DNA from: Eustoma russellianum
Taxonomy: Eukaryota; Streptophyta; Magnoliopsida; Gentianales; Gentianaceae
Assembly (NCBI GenBank): GCA_036186865.1
Contig: AP025041.1
Span: 43,511,935 to 43,575,934 of the forward strand
Direction of reading: 5' to 3'
DNA: 64,000 bases
The translations under genes were made by a program, and so were the position numbers. Below are positions 12,243-24,264 of this stretch, one piece after another (positions within the stretch are counted from its first letter, which is position 1; every line of letters starts with the position of its first letter). The notes under the pieces are model-generated. The model had not been told where the DNA came from and did no database searches. It saw only the letters and a program-made list of their open reading frames with translations.

Positions 12243-12256
12243 TAAATTGCTTTAAG
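12243..12256 (-). other. Primer-site position complementary to own LTR
   Basis: Two bases inside the 5' LTR border, the element strand reads CTTAAAGCAATTTA. This is where the tRNA primer site should be, yet it does not match the initiator-Met site TGGTATCAGAGC seen in the other elements here. The same 14 bases occur in inverted orientation inside the LTR at 12341-12354 (and at 7038-7051 in the other LTR), so the element RNA could pair with itself here. A role in priming is inference. Confidence 0.5.
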
Positions 12257-12258
12257 AT

Positions 12259-13121
12259 TGTTAGAAAATATGTATATGGCACAGGAAAACCAAACAAAAA
12301 AGACAATGAAAGCCGAGACGAGTTTCGGGATAACTCTGTCCTTAAAGCAATTTAGCCTCTACCGGTGAGCAAGGTAGACTGCAATAGCTAATGCTTCCCA
12401 AGATATAACGGCTTACTCTCTTTAGTTTGCTCTACTAGAGAGAGTTTGAACTTGATGGTAGAAGAGATTGATAGTAGAGAGAATGAGAGAAGAAAGTACT
12501 ACAGAAAATTCAATAGTTTTTAAGAGTTTTTCATGTATATGTTGAAGATAGCAAATCCCAATATTTATAGGCTTTTGGTTTTCAAAACACAGGTTTAAAA
12601 GACCATTTTCTGCAGTTTTTCCCCCCTAGGATCGGCCATGAACGTTCAACATGAAAGGAGATGTCATTTGGAGGAGAAGATGCATCTTTTAGGGGCACAT
12701 TAGGCGCCTCATGTCACTTCGAACGACTGTACAAAATGACATCGAACGACTGTACAAAATGACATAGGAGCTTCATATGACATCGAACGACTATACAAAA
12801 TGACATTAGGCGCTTCATGTGACATTGAACGACTGTACAAAATCACATTAGGCGCTTCATGTGACATTGAACGCCTATAGGCGTTCGAAGTGTTCTGGAA
12901 GTGTTCCCGAACACTTCGAACGCCTACATGAGGTGCTTCAAGTGTTCTGGAAGTGTTACAGAACACTTCGAACGCCTACATTAGGCGCTTAAAGTGTTTG
13001 GAACACCCTCATTTCCTTCCATTGTTCATAAAACACTCCAAACTTCATCTAATCTCCTATCAATAGGTTACATGACATTATACAAGGTTGGATCACAAGA
13101 TTTAAAGTACTTTTTCCAACA
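12259..13121 (-). repeat. Copia 5' LTR (right copy)
   Basis: 863 bp, with the same ends as the left LTR. On the element strand a good TATA box, CTATAAATA, lies at 12562-12570, which would place the transcript start about 30 bases further toward 12535. Upstream of that (12710-12990) are the same tandem units and hairpins as in the left LTR. Confidence 0.88.
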
Positions 13122-13159
13122 CACACTAGCACAACATATCTCTATTATCATGTCATTTA

Positions 13160-13298
13160 TGCAGGTACATATAGAGCCGGGGGTCTCACTGGAAGCAGAC
13201 TCTCTATCCTTTGGGATAGAGGTATTGTCTGCCTACCACTTACCCTCCCCAGACCCTAACGATAGCTTTTGCTGTCGTTGGGATATACTGGGTCCGGA

Positions 13299-13300
<2 letters not shown>
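13160..13300 (+). repeat. SINE-like repeat, GCGATAGCTTTTG family
   Basis: This copy belongs to a short repeat family with the core GGGGGTCTCACTGG...CCAGACCCTAACGATAGC. Better-preserved copies at 24685 and 30801 end in a TTG run. Here the 3' end runs into a TA microsatellite. Confidence 0.6.

Positions 13301-13356
<56 letters not shown>
13301..13356. repeat. TA dinucleotide microsatellite
   Basis: A perfect AT repeat of 56 bases starts right at the 3' end of the short repeat at 13160. Copy number in arrays like this is often unstable. Open frames reading IYIYIY through it are artefacts. Confidence 0.97.
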
Positions 13357-13358
<2 letters not shown>

Positions 13359-13736
13359 TCTGTTCTTGATGAAGTCTTTTGACCACCTGGATTAGACAAT
13401 GTCTTGTTTCCTTTTCTGAGGAGCTTCTCTCGAGATTTTTGACATGGGATGTTGGCATGGTTATGCAGAAAGGGCAGGCGTTAACCCCATAACAGATAAA
13501 TGAAGAATGTTACGTTGATATTAACTCAAAAAAGGCTGTCTTTCACAGTCTCAGGAACAATATGAAAGTGAGATATGATCGGAAACGGTTCTCTTACAAG
13601 GTAAATTTTACCAGCAATTGTCCATCAGTCCCAATTGTGCAGTTTTCATGTTGTTTTCTCCACCGAATGTGGTTTCTGCAATCAAAGCATGATTTAAAGA
13701 ATAAAGATCAACTCCTTGTCTTGATAAGAAAGTTTC

Positions 13737-14140
13737 GGCCTCCAGGGTATAGTCTAGTTGGTAGTCGGGTTGTGATTTGCTCCAAGAGGTCAAGAGTTCG
13801 ATTCCAGGGACATGCAGTGTGAGTATTCCACTGCTGCTAGGCCGAATGCCTGCTTTGCATGGGACACCTTGTAGGGTATAATCCAGTTGGTACTTGGGTT
13901 GAGATTTGCTCCAAGAGATCAAGAGTTCGATTCCAGGGACATGCATAGTATGAGTATTCCACTGCTGCTAGGCCGAATGCATGTTTTGCATGGGGTACCT
14001 TGTGTGGGTCAATGCGTAAGTCTTCACCCAACCTAGAAAGCCGCTGGACTTCTGATTTGCATCCTCCACAATGCTCTTTGGGGCTAGGACCGTAAGACCT
14101 CAGGACAAGAGATTTCGCTTTTTGTTCAAAAGAAAGTTTC
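13737..14140 (+). repeat. tRNA-derived SINE, head duplicated
   Basis: Pol III-type boxes are visible twice: A-box-like GGTATAGTCTAGTTGGT followed by B-box GTCAAGAGTTCGATTCC near 13747-13806, and again near 13873-13935. So the tRNA-like head is present twice in direct order, followed by one shared tail. The internal box layout is that of plant tRNA-derived SINEs. It is not a tRNA gene, because it cannot fold as a full cloverleaf from what I see and its family recurs at 25785, 27999 and 44018. Confidence 0.65.
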
Positions 14141-15810
14141 CTGAAGGCATTGGAATACTGGACAGACCTCAAGGATGCGTACCCTGTTGTTAAGGAAGAC
14201 TTACATGTAGTTCTGTTGTTGCATTCACTATATTATTTGTAAAGTTTGACCAAAATGTCACTTTTTCTATTGATTAGCTTTAAAATAAGAATGGATTAAG
14301 GCATTGTCCTCAGTCTCTTCATTGTATTAGAAGTTTTAATGGTATTGGGAGAGTTTGTATGCGCCATCCAAGAAGTCTGCCGTGTTTAGATTAAAATTGC
14401 CCCTATCTCACACACACACAAAATATATATCGTGTGTGGGGTGGAGGGAGGGGGTCGGGGAGCGGAGGGCTAGTGGTGGTTCTAAACACAAAAAGGTCAT
14501 ACCCTAGGGTTCCACTGCCCTTGCCCCATAGAGTTGCGTGGAGGATGTAAATCAGGTATTCGGTGGCCTCCTTGGTTAGTAAGGCATGGGTCTGGGTCTA
14601 CACAAGGTGCACACTGTAAACTGGACCATCAACCTTTTACTCTCAATTGTACCAAATACAATGGCAAGCCATTACTGACCCCGACAACAGTAATACGCCC
14701 ACACTACGTATATCCCAATGCAAATTTGCATCTTTCTAAACACAATTTTCTAACCCGAGTACCAACTGAGGTACGCCCTTAGACAGGGGTGGTGGTGGTT
14801 CCATTGTGGCTGCAAGATATGACTACCACATAAATAAAACAACCCTCACATATTTTGGAGGATTACACTAGAGATCCGGCTGTCTAAAGACTTTGCTGAA
14901 ACAAGCTGGGAGTGGCTTCATCGATTATTATTCAAGTTTCTTTAATTTAGTGCACACTGCTTTAGATTCCTTTCCTGTTAATGAACAACAACATTACCTT
15001 ATTGTCTTAAAAGCACACGTTTATGACGAGTATGAAGGAATCAAATATATACAACCATACTCATGTGTTAGAAACACACAGAATTTATTTCTCGATGGAC
15101 CATAATGAAAATTACGTCAAACTATGTCTCAACTGCTACTCCACAATATAATAATCGATTCATTTTGGTTTATTCCATTATATTCCAAAATACCAAAGCC
15201 TAAGCACTTGGACAAAAGCCTGGGACCAGACCAACTTTCTGTTGTTAGACGGGTTTATCAATCAATCAGCAATGGTCTGTTCTTTGTACATCCACACTAT
15301 AATGACATGCAACAAACTGTATCTAACAATTGGAAAGTCACATGAGCTCAATATGCAAACATCTCTCAAGAACACTGATATACTATAAAAAGGGTCTCAT
15401 GGGTCTTCAAATTTAAAGAGCTGACAATAAGTTTTTTACACTTAAAATAGAAAAATAAATGAAATGATATAGAGTCCCTTACTTAAAAGGGGGTGATATA
15501 AGATTATGAAACTTTTATGTTCTTCTGGGATTTACAATTCAAATCCTGTTTCTTCCAGAACCACTTGTCCCAAAAGTTTATCAAAAGAATCAATGGGAAA
15601 ATTTTGCAATCATAATCTTGTCTTCACTTCAACTTCCTTTATCTACATACAAATCCATGGGTAGAGAATTCTTCCAAATTGAGATCAACCATCAAAAAAC
15701 GATCCTCCGGCGCCCAGAAATACAACTCTTTCCTCTGTTTCTGACAACCCATCTTTATACATACAATTCAACCATGAATGAACCATCTAAATTTCCTATT
15801 TTTTGTATCT
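14141..15810. other. Intergenic region 3' of CESA, SINE pieces
   Basis: No gene is supported. A minus-strand copy of the SINE family also seen at 24945 lies at about 14480-14660. A minus-strand copy of the GCCTCTAAGGCAATG family lies at about 14970-15180. The last 200 or so bases (15600-15810) should hold the 3' UTR of the CESA gene. I see no single convincing poly(A) signal to choose. Confidence 0.45.
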
Positions 15811-18800
15811 TTAATTGCAATCCAGCCCACATACTTCAAGTATTAATCCGTCCTTTGAAAGAAAAGGGTTTATCCGAACCCATAAAAGGGAAAGAATGGA
15901 AGCAAGAAGAATAGACCACACAATGATGATTGTGGGAACTCCTTGCTGCTTTCCCATCAACCCTTTAAGGAATGGATACAAGTGAACAATCACCCATATC
16001 GCGAAAAACAACTTGCCGAAAAGAGGACCCCAGGAATCATACCCGTTGTTTATAGCATCAGCAACACCAACCACCACGCCGATTATGTTGATGATCAACA
16101 AAGTCAAGGGAGGGATCAACAATGATGTCCATTTGAAGAGGTAAAGATCAGAAAACTCCCCATCATCTGCTGCTTTTGAAGTAACGGTGAAGTTGGTGCT
16201 GACACCACCTACAACCTTGAGAAGACCCTGAAACAGAGCAAAAAGATGCGAAGAAACACCACCGATAACCCAGAACTGCTCGTTTCTCCACATGTCGTCA
16301 ATTCCAACATGTCCCCACTGGATCTCCAGGATACTTGTTGCCGCAATTGATATGAAGAGCGCCATGAAAAGAACACTGGCGTAGTTGCTTATCTGCAAGT
16401 ATCAGAGGAAAAAAAAGATCAACTTCATCGTAACCTAAGCTTGAAGATGATATTCCCTGTCATTATGATCTCATACAAACACATAAGCTACTACAGAGAA
16501 AAGTAGTTCATACATTTATAATCTTAACACGCCCCTTCATGTGTAGAGTTAACAAAGACGCGGCAAAGCAATAGCAGACAGTAATTCTAGACCCCCATAC
16601 CCCATTGCACGGGGTATGGGGATCAGATGTATACAATGTGTTAGAAACACATAGAGGTTGTTGATATCCGATGACCCATAATGAGAGGGTAATGCCTCTC
16701 ATTTAAATGCTTAAGCTATCTGAGAGAAGATAATTTATACATTCGGCCTTACGAGTTCCATTTTCCATTTCCAATGAAGCAAGGACACACTCTTCCTTAA
16801 CTTCGGAATATGATGAAATAAATCAAAATGATTCACTAAATTGGTTGCGCTTTTTATATTGTGAAGTAGCAGTTGATCGACACAACTTGACGCAATTTTT
16901 ATTATAGGTTATCGGGAAACAATCAACACATGAATAAGGTTTCGTACATCCGACCTCCCATACTCCGTCATAGACGGGAGCCTCTAAGGCAATGGGGTAA
17001 TGTTGTTCTTGTAGTCTTAAGAGTTTCAATGACAGCACAGCTAGGTGAGAACAAGTAATGAAAACGAATACAGATCAAAGTGGAAGTACGGCTTTGACTT
17101 ACATTAGGTACAATGAACTTTCCGGTTAGGAGACAGACGGCTGGCAATGTACAATAAACAAGCAACGGCAGGGATGTCAATGGATACACAACCGAATTTA
17201 TGTATGAAAAACGCTCCAGCGGCTTCAGACCACATCCATATCCGTACCAAATAGGACAATGTCTGCTAAAGAAAATCTCAACAGAACCCAAGGCCCATCG
17301 AAGAACCTGGTGCAAACGATCTGAAAGATTGATTGGGGCAGAACCTTTGAAGGCTGGCCTTCTAGGCATGCAGTAAACTGATCGCCAGCCATGACAGTGC
17401 ATCTTAAATCCAGTTAAGATGTCCTCAGTAACCGAACCATAAATCCAACCAACCTGATACGTTAAAAGCATGTGATGATTCAGTGTCCGATTCGCATACA
17501 AAGGAAAAGGGAGGGAGGAAAAGAAGTTCATGAAAGCTTACCTCTTTTCCCCAGTCTGTTTTATCTTCATAACCGCAGCTAATGACGTGGATGGCTTCCT
17601 TTAAGAGCGAGGAGGGTGACGCTCCAGAAGGAACACCGCCGTCTTCCAGAAGTGTTGAAGCAATAAATACAGGTGACTGCCCGAATTTCTTCTCGAATTT
17701 TATCTGTGGCACGAGGGTTGACTTCTCACTTTCAATTCCTGTCAGAAGCAATCAGGGAAGAAATACTACAGATTAGAAAACGAGTCAGAATGGAAGTTTA
17801 GGCCATAAACACACCCTACTATTTCTTTTTAAATTTCCTACCTTCAATGCCTTCTTCGATATTCTCAAGAGCATGAATCTGTGTAGAGGCTTCCCTTGCC
17901 TTTGTCTTCTTCTTGTCTTGCAATCTTCCTTTCTTGGTCTTCTTTCTAGAGAAGCAACAGCAGCAGAAGCACCATTTGGGCCAACAATTACATGTCTTGC
18001 CTGGAGGTTTCTTCTTTTTGGGGGCATCGTATCCATAAAGTGCTTGCCTGCGAAATACACATCCTGTTCCAACATAAATTGGCCCTTGGATCCCATCAAG
18101 TCCTTTCATATTTATCTGTGGTTAAATGCCACAAGTATTAGCAGTTGAAATGCATAGGATGCAGTAAGACAAAGAACATAAGGGGCTATACATACATCAA
18201 AGAAGACGACATTTCGATTTGAATATCTATCATGTCGATCAATACCGTCAAATCTTTGAGGAAACTGCACGTAACATATTTTCTTTCCTGAGGTTGGGTC
18301 CATCATAAAGCACATGGCTTCTCGAAGCGCCTTGCTGTTGTTGATGTAGTGATCACAATCAACATTGAGCATGTATGGAGCATTTGAGATGACTGCTGAA
18401 ACTCGGATCTACAGTTGCAATCAAAACAAAAGAACAAAGGTGAGAATATAGATCTTTTTTAACTACATTGTCCCTATCACCCACCCATCCTCAAGACCAA
18501 ATATCTGTGGCCATCAGAGAAGCAAAGACTTACCAAAGCATTCATGGCTCCAGCTTTCTTGTGGTGGTCAAAACCAGGTCTTTTCTCACGCGAAACGTAA
18601 ATAAGGCGAGGTAATTCATTGCCTTCCAAATCACGTACACCGTCATGGCCTAGGAAGACCTATTGAATAAAATTGATATTCCAGTTAGCTTAAGCCCATC
18701 AAACAAAATGGTCAGTCAAGAGAAAAACCAATATTACCTGAATCATTCCAGGATGATCCCTGACATTATTTCCAGGCCAAGGAGTACCATCCTGCATGGT

Positions 18801-21800
18801 CCATCCCTCCTCAGGAACCTTTTGTGCCATCGCAACCAACCCGTTTATTCGAATTTTGAACTCATCATATTCTCTCTGCATAAGAACAACATATTAGTGT
18901 CAGACGTCGGGAATATTCCATTAAATCTGTTCTCCAATAAATGCAATGCGGTTATCCTTTTCCTGCAATATGATTGGTGCCTAATTTGTATTTGAATTTC
19001 AGCTAGGCTCTCATAACAACTGGCTAAGTAACAATACACCAATATATTATAAAAACTCCATTGAATAATGCGTAAATAACACACCTTCATTGCACGGCGT
19101 TCCCTGACAAATGTAGGATCAACTTTGTCTCTCAAATAATCGACTTTCTGAAGAAAGTAAAACTCTGGTGCTCGGGGTTCTATGTTGTATCTCTTGCAGA
19201 ATGGGACCCATTTCCTCGCAAATTCAGATGTCTCGGAAAGGGCCTCAAAAGTCAGCATAGCAGCACCATCATCTGATACATAACATGCAACCTTGTCCAC
19301 AGGATAATCCACAGCAAGGATGGAAAGCACCGTGTTTGCGGTAATAAGAGGAGGTTCTTTCATCGGGTCCACAGTACTCACATATATATCTACTGGAGAT
19401 AGTTCGGATGGCTTCCCTTCTTTCTCATATCTGGTAGAAATTGTGGACACAAACCAGCAATATCAAGAGAAAATATTCTACATGAAAGCCGAAAAACCAA
19501 CACGCAACTTGCAATGTTCTAGTGAATTTATGCTACCCTAAAATAGATACACAGACAGAAGAAGCTGGACTAACCGCAACGACAGTCTATCCAAGTACGT
19601 CTCACGTTCAATGGGGAACCATTTTGGAAACTGATCAAATATCCATGAGACAGCAAACCATATCTCACATATAACTGAGGTCAGCCACAATCCATAAGCA
19701 TTATCGACAGGATGAAGAATTCTATAGTGAAAAAACAACCCAAGGACTGCAAGACGCAGCAAAATGACTAGTCTGTAAGGGTTTATCCGGCTCGAAGAAA
19801 TGGGTAGCTTTCTAGAGAGTGGCTGCCTGCCCTCATCCGTCCTGTTAAGAAGTTGAAATGGAGAAGAATAAGGCAAACAATAACAAAAAGAAATAAAGAA
19901 AAATTTAAAATTGCTAGAAACGCAGTCATCTTCTACTCAAAGCAACAGGCAAAAATTTGAGCGGTAGAAGAAAAAAAGGGAGGACTTGTGGGAGATATCC
20001 GAGGACCAAAGCTTAAAAGGAAAGATCAGAAGCTAAAGTTCATTGCAAAAGCCTAAAGCCACAACATTCAAGCAGGTATTACATATGAGCCAATTTACGA
20101 AGATAATAAGCTATAACAGGTATTCAGGCACAGAAACTATTTATGGTAGTATAGAAACACTTTCTTTCCTTTGAGAAAACGAAATAGATAGGATGAATAG
20201 CAGACTTACAGATTGCGTTGGCTACCTAATTTTAAGTAATAAATGCATGAACCAAGGGTGAAAATGCACATTTACAGAAGATGTGGCAAAATTCAGATGA
20301 CTAACACACTTACAAATAGCATTGGCTACTAATGTTATGTAGTAAAGCATATCCATACACCAAGGGCGAAAATGCATACTTACAGAAGATGTGGCGAGTT
20401 TCATTCAAAGAAATAATAGGGGAATTAACTACGTATAACTTATAAAGAACATTTAGACAAACTATTACTTTCCGTCATGTGATATGCATTGCTGGAATAC
20501 AGGAAATCATTTGTACTTAGAAAACTAAATATCTAAGTAAAAACAAAAGAATAGGAAAACCAGCCAACTATTGGTGAAAGTTTGAAAAGGTTACTCTTTT
20601 AAAAAAAAAAGAAACATGCTTTTTTGCTTAGATATTACGAAATAGCAAAGCAATCAAATTATTATTTGTATTCTTCCCTCTATATTATGTTTCACTTGAA
20701 ACTCAAAGGTTGATGTCCTCAAACAAAGTTAAGGACAAGATTCAAGCTTGTTTTCCATGCAACAATCTCACATATACTATCACAAATTCAAGGTTAAGTC
20801 AGTACAGAGAGAAAATAACATTATGGTTGGGTTTGAAGACACTAATAACATCCAAACAACAATTAAGATCAACACATCTCCCTCAAAAGTTTTTACTAAA
20901 CTTGATTTCTTTAATACTTTTGTACCTGATAAAAGAATAGCATTCATAACAAATAATGATAAAATGAAATAAATTATATTAAAGATCACATTACGAGAAC
21001 TAACATGAGTACCATATTGAATGCTACATCATTACGACCCTTTGTCCAATAGATAAAGAAGGATTTGAATTATAAATCCCTGTAATACTAAATCTATAAT
21101 GGCCATCTTTGGATTGTAGTTTCAAATTAGGAGTGCTGTAACATGATGAAGCTCATCTGAAAAGGCAAAACAGATCAAATGTCTAACTGCATATCAAACA
21201 GCAAAAAGGAAGCTCCAAAAAGGAAAAGCGAAAAAAAAAAACAACACAAGTATAAATATTTTTAGAAAAAAAATAAAGAATAGAACTTGGTGGGACAAAG
21301 ACAGGGCAACAACCAATCAGCATCAAATTTTTAAGTCTATCAAGAAAGAGCTCCCTGCTGGCATAGTAATTATTTAAAGCATGATAAATAAATTGATAAT
21401 AGACGCAAAATACATCTCACTGTAAGTCAAGTCATGAGCCAAAAAAAAAGAGGCATCAACATCACTCCCCACAAGATACATCACCGACACTACTAAACCA
21501 CAAGAAAAAGACAAAGTAAAAAAGCACCTACTTTGGAAAATCAGGATCATCCAGCTCATCACCATAATGATTTCCACCATCTTTGCCCCCTTGATGCTTA
21601 ACCACTTGTAGCTTATCATTCTGCTTCTTCTTCCATTCCTCCATTCTTTCCTTCCAAGCAACAGTACCATAACCATATACTGCCAGATCTTTCTTGGGAT
21701 CCATCGGCCGTGGCGGCACTACGATATCGAAGTTAATGAAAAAACATTATTACCAAAGTGTTTCACTCAAAAGGGTGACTTTTTTAACATGTTTTGAGGT

Positions 21801-23219
21801 CTAAAAACTCACGAGACATCGAAGAATCAGAAAACGGCACCGGATGAACTCGCTTTCCCCGGACCATAAATGGAGGAATAATAAGAGCATGCTTGTCAGC
21901 TGAAATCCCATCATCCTTCACAAAGAAATATAAAGATTAGAACTTTTTAATCTAGAATTAAACAATCAAGAAATTCTAATCAAGAATTAAGCAATTTTCA
22001 TGACTGAATTACAGGAATCTTGAAAAATATACCTCTTCACCATAGGTGAGAAGCGGGATCTCTGAGCCAATGGCTGAAGGATCAATTTCTGATGGAGCAT
22101 ATCCAGATGCATTGATATGAGGACCAAATCCACCACTAAGTCGAGTGGAGAGTGCAGCTTCGCCAATCTGCTGAGAGTGTGGGTTGCTGTTATAGTCAAA
22201 TTCATGCTCATCATCAAATTCTTCCTCATCCTCATCACCATCAACTCTTGGACTCCCTGAGAACAAAGCCAATTATCAATTGCTTGCATAAATTTCACCA
22301 TATCAGACCAGAAATACACAAAGTAAATCAAATAGACAGTCATTACTAATTTCTTAGCAAAATAAAAGGCTTTTGAGGGGGGGGGGGGCGGCGGTTAGGG
22401 GTAGGGGGTGTTTGGAGAACACATTAATTACCTTTTAAGCGCTTGTATCGAGTTTTGCACTGAGGACAGGCTTGGTTACCCTCTCTTCTTTCATACTCAT
22501 AGCAATGCCTACAAACTGGGAAAGCACATTCATCGCAGGCAACAAAGGGCTCTCCATCCACAGTTATCTCAATTTCATCCCCACAAATCTGACAAATCTG
22601 CCCACTCAATTCCTTAACTGAAGTCACCTGCAAGCAAGAAATTATTCACAATATTGGATTAGCAAAGAGATCAAGCAGTCGAGGAAATCTACACTTCAAC
22701 TCAATGAACACATAATAACCACATGGTAAAAGTGAGTATTTCAGAAATCCAAAAAAAGGAGGAAAAAAAAAGAAATAGCCCAAATACTAAAGAGTGTCAA
22801 AGAAAGAGAAAAGTGTGAAAATATTCAGCTCAACTAGATCTACCCCAATTTGGAAGTCCAGAAAGAGCCCATGTAATGAAGTACACCTGAGATCTAAACC
22901 ATGTTCCAGATTGTCAATGAGCATCACAATTCAACCAATCAAACAAAGAAAACAAAGCAAATGAGCTTCAAAGTTTAAAACTTTTTCAGTCAGAAAGTAT
23001 ACTTGATCAACTCTGCATCTCTACATTCGAAGAACACAGTCAACTGATTAATGAAGACAAAAGAAAGAAAACCACATTTCTCTACAGCAGGATTGAGATG
23101 AACAATAAGCAAAGAAGGAGACTTGTGAAGAAACTCACTCTTCCAATCTCATCAGCATTGATCAATACAAACTCATTCCTATTATGTGAACCAGCAATAA
23201 GCCTTCCTTTGGTATCCAT
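15811..23219 (-). CDS. CESA6: Cellulose synthase catalytic subunit, CESA6-like
   Basis: This is a plasma-membrane glycosyltransferase (GT2) that polymerises UDP-glucose into cellulose within the rosette complex. Fourteen exons with GT-AG borders: 23139-23219, 22432-22627, 22033-22256, 21813-21915, 21532-21718, 19575-19841, 19085-19430, 18738-18875, 18534-18659, 18196-18408, 17842-18115, 17542-17738, 17103-17453, 15811-16392. They total 3,285 nt, giving 1,094 residues with no break, close to the family's 1,080-1,095. Seen: N terminus MDTKGRLIAGSHNRNEFV; RING-type finger C39, C42, C58, C61, C66, C69, C81, C84; two N-terminal membrane helices about 285-340; DD at 406-407; DxD at 573-575; TED 793-795; QVLRW 833-837; about six C-terminal helices; end ICGLDC-like. 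The N terminus and the KKKKPPGKTCNCWPKWC variable region place it in the CESA2/5/6/9 clade of primary-wall synthases, which works with CESA1 and CESA3 types. One oddity is Met935 in DDMWRNEQ, where the family has DDWWRNEQ. Confidence 0.96.
16570..16735 (-). repeat. SINE-like repeat in CESA intron 13
   Basis: It matches on the minus strand the family copies at 24265 and 39372 (shared GATGACCCATAATGA and GTTAGAAACACATAGA blocks). It lies in the intron 16393-17102 of CESA, opposite in orientation to the next copy. Confidence 0.55.
16822..17035 (+). repeat. SINE-like repeat in CESA intron 13, second copy
   Basis: This copy has the full family pattern CACTAAATTGGTTGCGCTT...TATTGTGAAGTAGCAG...GGGAGCCTCTAAGGCAATG followed by GTAATGTTGTTCTTG. 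Together with the copy at 16570 it forms an inverted pair inside one intron, which could fold in the pre-mRNA. Confidence 0.6.
19842..21531 (-). other. CESA intron 5, 1.7 kb
   Basis: This is the longest intron of the CESA gene. It contains a tandem duplication of about 103 bp (20207-20402; units begin TTACAGATTGCGTTGGCT and TTACAAATAGCATTGGCT). No mobile element border or foreign gene was recognised in the rest. Confidence 0.7.
20207..20402. repeat. Tandem duplication of about 103 bp in CESA intron
   Basis: Two adjacent, diverged copies share ATTGGCTAC, CCAAGGG, GAAAATGCA and TTACAGAAGATGTGGC in the same order. Divergence shows it is not a recent event. Confidence 0.75.
22377..22417 (+). other. 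G-run with quadruplex potential in CESA intron 2
   Basis: About twelve consecutive G bases are followed by GGCGG, TTAGGGG and TAGGGGG on the plus strand, which fits four G-tracts with short loops. The CESA transcript is on the other strand, so its pre-mRNA has a long C tract starting about 15 nt after the exon 2 donor (22431). No function is claimed. Confidence 0.6.
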
Positions 23220-24260
23220 CACTCATTCAAACAAAAACACAAACACCTCGACACTATCCCTCCCACCAGAGAAAGAAAGATCCCTCCTTTCTTTCGCACA
23301 CACTAAGACACTCTGAGAAAACACAGAGAAAATCACTCACTCAAAACACCCATTTCTCATTCTTCCCTATTCTGGGATCTGACTAATCAATTGTTTAGGG
23401 AGCTCTCTTAAAAGACTTGAGCAACCCGTGACAAGAAACCACCTCAACCCCACATTAAAAAAATAACTCAAAGATGAGATTTTTAACACAGTCAAATGAT
23501 CAAAGACAAGTGGTATTCAGATTTACTGTTTGATTTTTCACCCATTACATACCAAATAACTAATAAATACCTCCCACAGGGAAAGAAGCCACCGACAAAA
23601 ACAAACATGTGGCCTTGGGGGACAGTGGGGTTGGGAGAGTGGGTGGGGGCTCTGAAAGTTCAACGCTTAAGGCAGAAGTGACAGATTTCTTTTTTCTTTT
23701 TTTCTTTTTCCACTTTTTCCCCTTTCCGTTCAGCTTATAAATCTTGATGAGGAAAAGGAAAATCAAATCAAACAAATAATGCCGAGAAGTGGGACCCAGA
23801 ATAGGCTGGTACAGATAGTAATGGTAGACGAAGGTGGTGGGAGGAAGGAGTGGGTCCCACCGTGGAAACGGTGGTTCTTGGATGCAGATGGAAGACCTTT
23901 TTTCTTTATTCTGGACAACTAAAAATGATTAGTGTTAAGTGTAAACAACTAAACATCAAGAAGCAAAGAATTATAGAAAGAAAGATCTATTCATTTATCT
24001 GCACTTTTTTTCTCACTTCTACACTGCTTTCTTCCTTGCATTTGCTTTCTCTCTGTCACTTTTATGTTATACTATTTTTAAATGTCTTAAAGTAAAAATC
24101 TATACGTTATAAATAGTAAATATAAGTGTTTGCTATCATTAATTTGTCATGGTCAAATGTATAACTTTTAAACAAAGGAGCAACTATTAAAATAAAATTT
24201 TACAAATATAAACAATGTGTGACATTTTGAGAAAACCGTTTCGATTTTGGAACAAAATAC
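23220..24260. promoter_or_regulatory. CESA 5' leader and upstream region
   Basis: The region upstream of the CESA ATG has a CT/GA-rich leader on the transcript strand (about 23225-23350). I could not single out a TATA box or a start site. Nothing else is recognisable up to the SINE at 24265. Confidence 0.4.
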
Positions 24261-24264
24261 AACA

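Larger units (their letters stand above)
6956..13121 (-). mobile_element. Degenerate Copia LTR retrotransposon
   Basis: This is a complete but broken Copia element of 6,166 bp, flanked by CACAC (6951-6955 and 13122-13126). LTRs are 6956-7833 and 12259-13121, both TG...CA. Domains in element order are gag with a zinc knuckle, protease (VVDTGAT), integrase, reverse transcriptase (LYVDDM) and RNase H; this gag-PR-INT-RT-RH order is diagnostic of Copia. The polypurine tract ATGTGGGGGAT is at 7834-7844. Three in-frame stops and at least two frameshifts mean it cannot make its own proteins. The usual tRNA primer site is absent (see the entry at 12243). Confidence 0.93.

Noticed and set aside
12994..13458. 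Open frames with IYIYIY runs
   Set aside because: Products of the TA microsatellite.
13745..13810. tRNA gene
   Set aside because: The A- and B-boxes fit, but the sequence recurs as a dispersed family with a shared tail and no convincing cloverleaf, so it is a SINE head.
15124..15345. 73-codon plus-strand frame
   Set aside because: Spans a SINE edge and unique AT-rich DNA with no domain.
22009..22343. A separate gene upstream of the CESA RING exon
   Set aside because: It is CESA exon 3 read on into the intron; splice sites at 22256 and 22033 join it in frame.
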